NCBI RefSeq assembly: GCF_000496075.1
Contig: NZ_AWXZ01000035.1
Span: 186,001 to 250,000 of the forward strand
Length of the DNA stretch: 64,000 nucleotides
Source: Lutibaculum baratangense AMV1
GTDB lineage: Bacteria > Pseudomonadota > Alphaproteobacteria > Rhizobiales > Tepidamorphaceae
Direction: 5' to 3'
Shown here: positions 24,480-31,433 of the stretch, piece after piece
Numbering within the stretch: the stretch's first letter is position 1
Layout: each line of letters starts with the position of its first letter
The notes under the pieces: generated by a model
Databases searched by the model: none
Told to the model about the DNA's origin: nothing
What the model saw: the letters and a program-made list of their open reading frames with translations, nothing else
Position numbers and translations under genes: made by a program

Positions 24480-25298
24480 ATGGGGGCGGGCGTGCAGGAT
24501 CACATGCCGACGCGGAAATGCCGGAGCCTGTTCATCTCCGACATCCACCTTGGGACGAAAGGCTGCCAGGCCGAGCTGTTCCTCGACTTCCTGCGCTACC
24601 ACGAGGCCGAGACGGTCTACCTCGTCGGCGACATCATCGACTTCTGGCGGCTGAAGCGAAGCTGGTACTGGCCGCAGCTCCACAACGACGTCGTGCAGAA
24701 GCTCCTGCGCAAGGGGCGCAAGGGCACGCGGATGGTCTACATCCCGGGCAACCACGACGAGCTCCTGCGCGACTACGTCGCGATGAACTTCGGCGGCATC
24801 GAGATCGAGCGCCGGGCGGTCCACGAGACGGCGACCGGCGAGAAGATCCTGGTCCTGCACGGCGACGATTTCGACGCGGTGGTGCGCTACGCCAAGTGGC
24901 TCGCCTTCCTCGGAGACTGGGCCTATGCGATCGCGCTGACGACGAACACCTACTTCAACCTCGTGCGCCGCAGGCTCGGCTTCCCCTACTGGTCGCTCTC
25001 GGCGTGGCTCAAGCTGCGGGTCAAGAACGCGGTCAACTTCATCGGCGAGTTCGAGCAGGCGCTGGCCGCCGAGGCCGAACGGCACGAGGTGAGCGGCATC
25101 ATCTGCGGCCACATCCATCACCCCGCGATCCGGGACATGAACGGCCTGACCTACATGAACTGCGGCGACTGGGTCGAGAGCTGCACGGCCATCGTCGAGA
25201 ACATGGACGGCACGTTCGAGATCGTCCACTGGCCGCAGCTCGCGGCCGAGCAGATCGAGCAGCGGCGGATCGCCGCCGAGGCGCGGGCAGCCGCATGA
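24480..25298 (+). CDS. LpxH-like UDP-2,3-diacylglucosamine diphosphatase family metallophosphoesterase
   Basis: About 272 residues; ATG 24480 follows GAGAG, while ATG 24459 or 24504 are possible. All calcineurin-like metal motifs are present: FISDIHLGTK, VGDIIDFWRL, IPGNHDELLRD, LHGDDFDAVV and GHIHHPAI. The DIHLG/DFW form and spacing resemble LpxH-type phosphatases, which hydrolyse UDP-2,3-diacylglucosamine in lipid A synthesis. However, this subgroup pairs with GT4 glycosyltransferases and may act on another glycolipid. It overlaps the next gene by four bases. Confidence 0.8.
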   Translation: MGAGVQDHMPTRKCRSLFISDIHLGTKGCQAELFLDFLRYHEAETVYLVGDIIDFWRLKRSWYWPQLHNDVVQKLLRKGRKGTRMVYIPGNHDELLRDYVAMNFGGIEIERRAVHETATGEKILVLHGDDFDAVVRYAKWLAFLGDWAYAIALTTNTYFNLVRRRLGFPYWSLSAWLKLRVKNAVNFIGEFEQALAAEAERHEVSGIICGHIHHPAIRDMNGLTYMNCGDWVESCTAIVENMDGTFEIVHWPQLAAEQIEQRRIAAEARAAA

Positions 25299-26317
25299 AG
25301 CGCCTGATGATCGTCACGGATGCCTGGCATCCCCAGATCAACGGCGTCGTCCGCGTCCTCGAGCAGCTGCGCCGCGAGCTTCCGCCGTTCGGCATCGAGG
25401 TCGAGATGCTGTCGCCCGACGGCTTCCGCAGCGTGCCGCTGCCGACCTACTCCGAAATACGGCTGGTGATCAGCCGCCCGTCCGCGATCGCGCGGCGCAT
25501 AGAGGGCTTCGCGCCCGACTTCATCCATATCGCGACCGAGGGCCCGCTCGGCACAATGGCGCGGCAGTGGTGCCTGAAGAATCGCAAAGGCTTCACGACG
25601 AGCTTCCACACCCGCTTTCCCGAGTATCTCGCGGCGCGCCTTCCGGTGCCCGTCTCGGTCTCCTACGCCTGGCTCCGGCGCTTCCACAACGCGGGGCTCG
25701 CGACGATGGTGTCGACCGAGCGGCTGGCCGGAGAGCTGCGCGAGCGCGGGTTCGACAAGCTGCGCATCTGGACGCGTGCGGTGGACACGGATCGCTTCAC
25801 CCCCGGCGAGCCGGCGGAGCTCGGCCTCGCCGGCCCGATCTTCCTCTATGTCGGCCGCGTCGCCGTCGAGAAGGGCATCTCGAATTTCCTCTCGCTCGAT
25901 CTGCCGGGCACGAAGGTCGTCGTCGGCGACGGGCCGCAGCGGGCGGAGCTTCAGCGCAGGTTTCCGGACGTGAAGTTCCTCGGCGTTAAGACCGGCGACG
26001 AGCTCGTCCGGATCTACAGGGCGGCCGACGTCTTCGTCTTCCCGAGCCGCACCGACACGCTCGGCCTCGTGATGATGGAGGCCATGGCGTGCGGAACGCC
26101 CGTCGCCGCCTATCCGGTGACCGGTCCGCTCGACGTCGTCGCCGACAGCGGCGCGGGCGTCCTCGACGAGGACCTGCGCGCGGCGGCCCTTGCCGCCCTC
26201 GAAATTCCGCGGGATAAGTGCCTCGAACGCTCCCGAGACTTCAGCTGGCAGTCATCCGCCTCCAGCTTCGTCGAGGGGCTCTTCGAAGCCAATGGCGAGC
26301 TGCGGATGGCCGCCTGA
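25295..26317 (+). CDS. GT4 glycosyltransferase
   Basis: 340 residues with a GT-B fold. The N-terminal MIVTDAWHPQINGVVRVLEQ and the acceptor-side ATEGPLGTMARQWC and TTSFHTRFPEYLAAR resemble the group of diacylglycerol or mannosyl-lipid glycosyltransferases (MgtA/SqdX-like). The nucleotide-sugar domain has LYVGRVAVEKGI, VVGDGPQR, FVFPSRTDTLGLVMMEAMAC and GTPVAAYPV, including the EX7E-type region. Start ATG 25295 overlaps the phosphoesterase stop. A membrane glycolipid is the likely product, inferred from the family and the coupled partner. Confidence 0.85.
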   Translation: MKRLMIVTDAWHPQINGVVRVLEQLRRELPPFGIEVEMLSPDGFRSVPLPTYSEIRLVISRPSAIARRIEGFAPDFIHIATEGPLGTMARQWCLKNRKGFTTSFHTRFPEYLAARLPVPVSVSYAWLRRFHNAGLATMVSTERLAGELRERGFDKLRIWTRAVDTDRFTPGEPAELGLAGPIFLYVGRVAVEKGISNFLSLDLPGTKVVVGDGPQRAELQRRFPDVKFLGVKTGDELVRIYRAADVFVFPSRTDTLGLVMMEAMACGTPVAAYPVTGPLDVVADSGAGVLDEDLRAAALAALEIPRDKCLERSRDFSWQSSASSFVEGLFEANGELRMAA

Positions 26318-26333
26318 CAGGCGAGCCTCACCC

Positions 26334-27314
26334 GTGCCGACCGATCTTCCGAGCTTCGACGACGTCCGCCGCGCGTCCGAGCGCCTCTCCGGCGAGGCCG
26401 TCCGCACGCCGCTCGTCCGCTCCGCCATCCTCGACGAGCGGGCGGGGCGGCCCGTCCTCCTGAAGGCGGAGGTCCTGCAGCGCACCGGCTCCTTCAAGTT
26501 CCGCGGCGCCTACAACGCGATCGCATCCCTCGACGCGGATGCGCGCGCGAAGGGCGTCGTGGCGTGCTCCTCGGGCAACCATGCGCAGGGCGTGGCCGAG
26601 GCGGCGAGGCTCTTCGGCGTCAGGGCCACCATCGTGATGCCGGCCGACGCGCCGGCCCTGAAGGTCGCCCGCACGAAGCGCTCCGGCGCCCACGTCGTGA
26701 CCTACGACCGCGTGAACGAGAGCCGTGAGGAGATCGCGCTGCGGATCGTGGCGGAAACGGGCGCGGACTTCGTGCCGCCCTATGACGACCGCCGCGTGAT
26801 CTCGGGGCAGGGCACCGTCGGCATCGAGATCGCCGAGCAGGCCGAGGCGCTGGGCCTCGATCCGGCGCGGATCCTCGTGCCGTGCAGCGGCGGAGGCCTG
26901 AGCGCCGGCATCGCGCTCGCCGCCGAGGCGCTCATGCCGTGGGCGCGCGTGACGACGGTCGAGCCGGAAGCCTTCGACGATCACGCACGCTCGTTCCGCT
27001 CGGGCGAGCGCGAGGGCAACACGGCGCGGTCGGGCTCGATCTGCGATGCGCTCCTGGCCGACCGGCCGGGCGAGATCACCTTCGCCGTGAACCGGCCACG
27101 CGTGCCCTCCGGCCTCGCAGTCTCCGACGACGAGGTGCGGACCGCGATGCGCTTCGCGTTCGAGGAGCTGAAGCTCGTCGTCGAGCCAGGCGGCGCCGTC
27201 GGGCTCGCGGCGGTGCTTGCCGGGCGGCTCGACGAGGGGCCGCAGCCTGTCGTCGTCGTCCTGTCGGGCGGCAACGCCGGTCCGTCCGCCTACGCCGAGG
27301 CGATCGGCGGCTGA
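26334..27314 (+). CDS. Threonine/serine dehydratase family PLP enzyme
   Basis: 326 residues of fold-type II. The PLP-binding Lys55 lies in TGSFKFRGAYNAI. The phosphate loop is CSGGGLSAGIAL, and SSGNHAQGVAEAARLFG is the substrate Asn/Ser loop. There is no C-terminal ACT regulatory domain, so this is the short catabolic type (threonine dehydratase or serine racemase). Start GTG 26334 lies 17 bases after the glycosyltransferase stop. It is convergent with dgcA, which handles glutamate isomers, so a D-amino-acid role is conceivable. Confidence 0.88.
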   Translation: MPTDLPSFDDVRRASERLSGEAVRTPLVRSAILDERAGRPVLLKAEVLQRTGSFKFRGAYNAIASLDADARAKGVVACSSGNHAQGVAEAARLFGVRATIVMPADAPALKVARTKRSGAHVVTYDRVNESREEIALRIVAETGADFVPPYDDRRVISGQGTVGIEIAEQAEALGLDPARILVPCSGGGLSAGIALAAEALMPWARVTTVEPEAFDDHARSFRSGEREGNTARSGSICDALLADRPGEITFAVNRPRVPSGLAVSDDEVRTAMRFAFEELKLVVEPGGAVGLAAVLAGRLDEGPQPVVVVLSGGNAGPSAYAEAIGG

Positions 27315-27342
27315 GGCGGCCAGCCGTCCTAAGGACGCTGGT

Positions 27343-28326
27343 TCAGCCCCACAGGTCGGGATCGGGCGGGCTGATCGTCGCCCCGTCGAAGACGAGGCCC
27401 GGCTCGCGGTCCTGCGACAGGATCAGCGGGCCGTCGAGGTCGACCCACTGCGCCCGCTGCGCGACCAGCATGGCCGGTGCCATGGCGAGCGAGGTCGCGA
27501 CCATGCAGCCGACCATGATCTTCAGGCCGGTCGCCTCCGCCTCCTCGGCGAGGAGCAGGGCTTCCGTCAGGCCGCCCGTCTTGTCGAGCTTGATGTTCAG
27601 CGCGTCGTAGCGCCCCTTCAGCTTCGGCAGGCTCAGCCGGTCATGGGCGCTCTCGTCCGCGCAGATGACGACCGATCTCTCGAGCCGCTCCAGCGCCGCG
27701 TCGTCGTCGGACGGCAGGGGCTGCTCGACGAGCTCGATGCGTGCGTCCTCGCAGGCGCGCATCAGCGCCGGCAGCTCGTCGACCGCCCACCCCTCGTTCG
27801 CGTCGACGACGATCCGCGCCTTCGGCGCCGCCTCGCGCACGGCGGCGATCCGCTCCGCGTCGCCGGGCTTGCCGAGCTTCACCTTGAGGAGCGGCCAGTC
27901 GGCCTTCTTCCGCGCCGCCTCGGCCATCTCCTCGGGCGTCCCGAGGCTGATCGTCGTGCAGGTGACTTGCGGCTCGAGAGGGGGAAGGCCCGCGAGATCC
28001 GCCGCGCGGCGGCCCGACCGCTTCGCCTCGAGGTCCCAGAAGGCGCAGTCGAGCGCGTTGCGGGCGGCACCGGCCGGCAGCGTCGTCACGAGCTGGTGCC
28101 GGTCGAGCCCCATCTGCACCTCGTGGGTGAGGCCGAGGATCGTCTCGGCGACGCCCTCCGGCGTCTCGCCGTAGCGCGGGTAGGGCGTGCACTCGCCGCG
28201 GCCCGTGTGGATGCCGTCGACGAGCTCGGCGACGACGGTGACGGCCTCGGTCTTCGTGCCGCGGGAGATCGTGAAGCCGCCGGCGATCGGCCACTTCTCG
28301 ATCCTGACGTCGAGACGGGGCGGCAT
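27343..28326 (-). CDS. dgcA: N-acetyl-D-glutamate racemase DgcA (enolase superfamily)
   Basis: 327 residues of the dipeptide-epimerase-like branch of the enolase superfamily. Catalytic residues are visible: KVKLGKPGD (KxK base), VVDANEGW, VEQPLPSDDD and ICADESAHD (three metal acids), and NIKLDKTGG (second Lys). Paired with DUF1611-type DgcN, it belongs to the D-glutamate route in which DgcN makes N-acetyl-D-Glu and DgcA converts it to N-acetyl-L-Glu. Start ATG 28326 overlaps the dgcN stop by one base within TCAT, so the pair is coupled. Confidence 0.88.
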   Translation of the reverse strand: MPPRLDVRIEKWPIAGGFTISRGTKTEAVTVVAELVDGIHTGRGECTPYPRYGETPEGVAETILGLTHEVQMGLDRHQLVTTLPAGAARNALDCAFWDLEAKRSGRRAADLAGLPPLEPQVTCTTISLGTPEEMAEAARKKADWPLLKVKLGKPGDAERIAAVREAAPKARIVVDANEGWAVDELPALMRACEDARIELVEQPLPSDDDAALERLERSVVICADESAHDRLSLPKLKGRYDALNIKLDKTGGLTEALLLAEEAEATGLKIMVGCMVATSLAMAPAMLVAQRAQWVDLDGPLILSQDREPGLVFDGATISPPDPDLWG

Positions 28327-29336
28327 CAGCCGGGAAACTCCTCGATCAGGCGGTTGACGATCGGCTGGACGCCGAACCGGACGGGGTCGCTGGCGGGCAG
28401 TCCGTAGCGCGTCGAGGTCTCCTCGATCGTCCGGCGGGCGGCCGCCTCGTCGAGGGCGGCCGTGTTGATCGCGATGCCGACGCAGCGGATGTCGGGGTTC
28501 GTCAGCTGGCCGCAGCGCACCGTCAGGTCGATCACGTCGGCGATGTCGGGAATGGGGTGCTCGACATTGCGCATCTTCCGGCGCGTCGGCTCGTGGCAGA
28601 CGACGAAGGCGTCGGGCTGCGCGCCGTGCAGGAGGCCCAGTGTCACGCCGGCGAAGGAGGGATGGAAGAGCGAGCCCTGTCCTTCGATCACATCCCAGTG
28701 ATCCGGCTCGTTGGCTGGGGACAGCCATTCCGCCGCGCCGGAGATGAAATCGGCGACGACCGCGTCCACCGCCACGCCACGCCCGGAGATGAAGACGCCG
28801 GTCTGGCCGGTGGCGCGAAAGTCGGCCTTGAGGCCGCGCTCCTGCATCCCCTTCTCGAGGGCGAGCGAGGTGTATTTCTTGCCGACGGAGCAGTCGGTGC
28901 CGACGGTCAGCAGGCGCCGGCCCGGGCGCCTCGTGCCCTTGCCGGTCGCGAATCGCTCGTTGGAGTGGCGAACGTCGGAGAGCTTGCGCCCGTGGGCCTT
29001 GGCTGCCTCGGCGATCTCCGGCACCGCGCCGAGCTTCATGTGAAGCCCGCTTGCAACATCCATCCCCGATTCGATCGCCGTCACGATCGTCTCGACCCAG
29101 CGGTCCGGCAGCACGCCGCCGGGGTTCACGACGCCGATCACGAGCGTCTTCGCCCCGGCCGCCCGGGCCTCCTCGATGCCCATATCCGGCAGCTTCGCGT
29201 CCGCCTTGCATCCGGGCAGCCGCATCTGGCCGACGCACCAGTCGCGTCGCCAGTCGACGATGCCGTAGCCGGTCTTGGCTGCGAGATCGTCGTGAACGTC
29301 ACCCAGAAACAGTAGATAAGGACGCTCGATTTGCAT
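28326..29336 (-). CDS. dgcN: DgcN, DUF1611-family N-acetyltransferase of D-glutamate catabolism
   Basis: 336 residues: PYLLFLGDVHDDLAAKTGYG at the N-terminus, a P-loop-like LTVGTDCSVGKKYTSLAL near residue 145, and ATGQTGVFISGRGVAVDAVV then EGQGSLFHPSFAGVTLGLLH. This layout is the DUF1611 family, whose member DgcN was shown in marine bacteria to acetylate D-glutamate. The GKK nucleotide-binding loop suggests acetyl-CoA or ATP-type phosphate contacts. Start ATG 29336. It is divergent from mlaE with 120 bases between. Confidence 0.85.
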   Translation of the reverse strand: MQIERPYLLFLGDVHDDLAAKTGYGIVDWRRDWCVGQMRLPGCKADAKLPDMGIEEARAAGAKTLVIGVVNPGGVLPDRWVETIVTAIESGMDVASGLHMKLGAVPEIAEAAKAHGRKLSDVRHSNERFATGKGTRRPGRRLLTVGTDCSVGKKYTSLALEKGMQERGLKADFRATGQTGVFISGRGVAVDAVVADFISGAAEWLSPANEPDHWDVIEGQGSLFHPSFAGVTLGLLHGAQPDAFVVCHEPTRRKMRNVEHPIPDIADVIDLTVRCGQLTNPDIRCVGIAINTAALDEAAARRTIEETSTRYGLPASDPVRFGVQPIVNRLIEEFPG

Positions 29337-29456
29337 AAGGGTCACTCCGGAGGATCGGCAAGGCGCGCTTCGTCCGACGCGTCCGCGCGACCAGGATGAT
29401 GCGTGCTGTTTATCGGGGCCGAGCCGATGCGCGCAAGCTGACTCTGCCGGGGTAGA

Positions 29457-30611
29457 ATGGCCAGGCCGGAAAAGCAGGAAACCTCGTCGTCCGTCACCGC
29501 CTCGAGCGAGGGCGGGACGGGCCGACTCGTGCTCGCCGGCACCTGGACGGTCGAGACGTGCCAGGCCCGCAGCGACGAGCTGGGCTCCGCGCTGCAGGGT
29601 CTGAACGGCGCTGGCGCGGTCGAGGTCGATCTCGCGGGAATCGGCCGCTTCGACACGGCGGGGGCGTGGCTCGTCCACCGCACTGCCGCGCGCCTCAAGG
29701 AGGCCGGGCGCGAGGTGCGGCTGCGCGACCTCTCGGAGAACCAGCGCATCCTTCTCGAGGAGGTCGGCGAGAACGCCCCGGGCGCGCCCCAGCCGCCGCG
29801 CCAGCGCTCCTTCGGCCGCGAGCTCGTCGAAGGCACGGGCGAGACGGTCATCAGCTCCTATCGCGACGTGAGGGAGCTCGTCGTCCTCCTGGGCCAGACG
29901 ACGCTCATCGGATTCGGCCTGATGCGGCACCCGGGCCAGGCCCGGTACACCTCGCTGATCTTCCACCTCGAGCAGATCGGCCTTCGCGCCGTGCCGATCG
30001 TGGTGCTGATCTCGCTCCTGATCGGCGGCATCATCGAGCAGCAGGGTGTCTACCAGCTGCGCGGCTTCGGCGCCGAGATCTACTCCGTCGACCTCGCTGG
30101 CATCCTGATCCTGCGCGAGCTCGGCGTGCTCCTCACCTCCATCATGGTGGCCGGCCGCACCGGCAGCGCCATCACGGCCGAGATCGGCTCGATGAAGATG
30201 CGCGAGGAGATCGACGCGATGCGGACGCTGGCGCTGAGCCCGACCGCCGTCCTCATCATGCCGAGGCTGACGGCCCTCATGATCTCGCTGCCGCTCCTCA
30301 CCTTCGTCTCCAACATGGCGTGCCTCGTGGGAGCGGGCCTGACGGCGTGGGTCTATATCGACCTCCCGCCGCAGTCCTTCATCTCTCACCTCAGGACGGC
30401 GATCGACCTCAACACGTTCCTCGTCGGCATGATCAAGGCGCCCTTCATGGCCGTGGCGATCGGGTTCATCGCCTGCCGCGAGGGCCTGGCGGTCGAGGGC
30501 AGCGCGGAGTCGCTCGGCGCCAGGACCACGGCCTCGGTCGTGAAGGCGATCTTCACCGTCATCGTGCTGGATGGCTTCTTCGCCATGTTCTTCAGCGCGA
30601 TGGATATCTGA
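29457..30611 (+). CDS. mlaE: MlaE-type ABC permease with fused STAS domain
   Basis: 384 residues. Residues about 20-105 are an MlaB-like STAS domain (GRLVLAGTWTVETCQARS, GRFDTAGAWLVHRTA). Residues about 130-384 are the MlaE permease with five membrane helices and the conserved ILRELGVLLTSIMVAGRTGS and AEIGSMKMREEIDAM coupling region. It forms the membrane core of an MCE-type lipid transporter with the ATPase, MCE protein and lipoprotein encoded next. The fusion of MlaB and MlaE into one chain is common outside the enteric bacteria. Confidence 0.92.
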   Translation: MARPEKQETSSSVTASSEGGTGRLVLAGTWTVETCQARSDELGSALQGLNGAGAVEVDLAGIGRFDTAGAWLVHRTAARLKEAGREVRLRDLSENQRILLEEVGENAPGAPQPPRQRSFGRELVEGTGETVISSYRDVRELVVLLGQTTLIGFGLMRHPGQARYTSLIFHLEQIGLRAVPIVVLISLLIGGIIEQQGVYQLRGFGAEIYSVDLAGILILRELGVLLTSIMVAGRTGSAITAEIGSMKMREEIDAMRTLALSPTAVLIMPRLTALMISLPLLTFVSNMACLVGAGLTAWVYIDLPPQSFISHLRTAIDLNTFLVGMIKAPFMAVAIGFIACREGLAVEGSAESLGARTTASVVKAIFTVIVLDGFFAMFFSAMDI

Positions 30612-30622
30612 CGGGGGCAGGG

Positions 30623-31426
30623 GTGGTCGTCGAATCACAGCGCGAACGCCAGCCGCGTGCGGCGGAGACGGTGATCGAGGCCCGCGGGCTGACGGTCGGC
30701 TTCGGCGACACGCTGATCCACCAGAACCTCGACCTCGACGTCTATCGCGGCGAGATCCTCGGCATCGTCGGCGGATCGGGCACCGGCAAGTCCGTGCTTC
30801 TGCGCACGCTGATCGGCCTCGTGAAGCCGCGCGCGGGCAGCATCCGGATGTTCGGCACGGAGATGGCCACCGCGGGCCCGGCCGAGGCCGCCGCGGTGCA
30901 GACGCGGTGGGGCGTGCTCTTCCAGCAGGGGGCGCTGTTCTCCTCGCTGAACGTCCAGCAGAACGTCGAGGCGCCGATGCGCGAGCATCTCGACCTCGAG
31001 CCGGAGCTGCGGGGCGAGCTCGCGCGGCTGAAGCTCTCGATGGTCGGCCTGCAGCCGGACGCGGCGAACAAGATGCCCTCGGAGCTCTCCGGCGGCATGA
31101 TCAAGAGGGTGGCGCTCGCCCGGGCGATCGCGCTCGACCCCGACCTTCTCTTCCTCGACGAGCCGACCTCGGGTCTCGACCCGATCGGGGCGGCGGATTT
31201 CGACAACCTGATCGCCAAGCTGCAGGAGACTTTGGGCCTGACCGTTTTCATGGTAACCCACGATCTCGACAGCCTATTCTCGATCTGCAGCAGGGTCGCC
31301 GCGATTGGAAACAAGAAGATCCTGGTGGCCGGAGACCTCGAGACGGTCGTGGCCTACGACGATCCCTGGATCAAGGCCTATTTCGGCGGCCAGCGTGGCC
31401 GCTCGGCGCAGCTAGCCCACGGATGA
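30623..31426 (+). CDS. mlaF: MlaF-type ABC ATPase
   Basis: 267 residues starting at GTG 30623, 11 bases after mlaE. It has Walker A VGGSGTGKSVLLRTL, Q-loop VLFQQGALFSSLNV, signature ELSGGMIKRVALARAIA, Walker B DLLFLDEPTSGLDP and switch His in MVTHDLDS. The FSSLNV and GGMIKR variants are typical of MCE-associated ATPases. It powers lipid movement between the inner membrane and the MCE protein. Confidence 0.94.
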   Translation: MVVESQRERQPRAAETVIEARGLTVGFGDTLIHQNLDLDVYRGEILGIVGGSGTGKSVLLRTLIGLVKPRAGSIRMFGTEMATAGPAEAAAVQTRWGVLFQQGALFSSLNVQQNVEAPMREHLDLEPELRGELARLKLSMVGLQPDAANKMPSELSGGMIKRVALARAIALDPDLLFLDEPTSGLDPIGAADFDNLIAKLQETLGLTVFMVTHDLDSLFSICSRVAAIGNKKILVAGDLETVVAYDDPWIKAYFGGQRGRSAQLAHG

Positions 31427-31433
31427 AGGCCTG

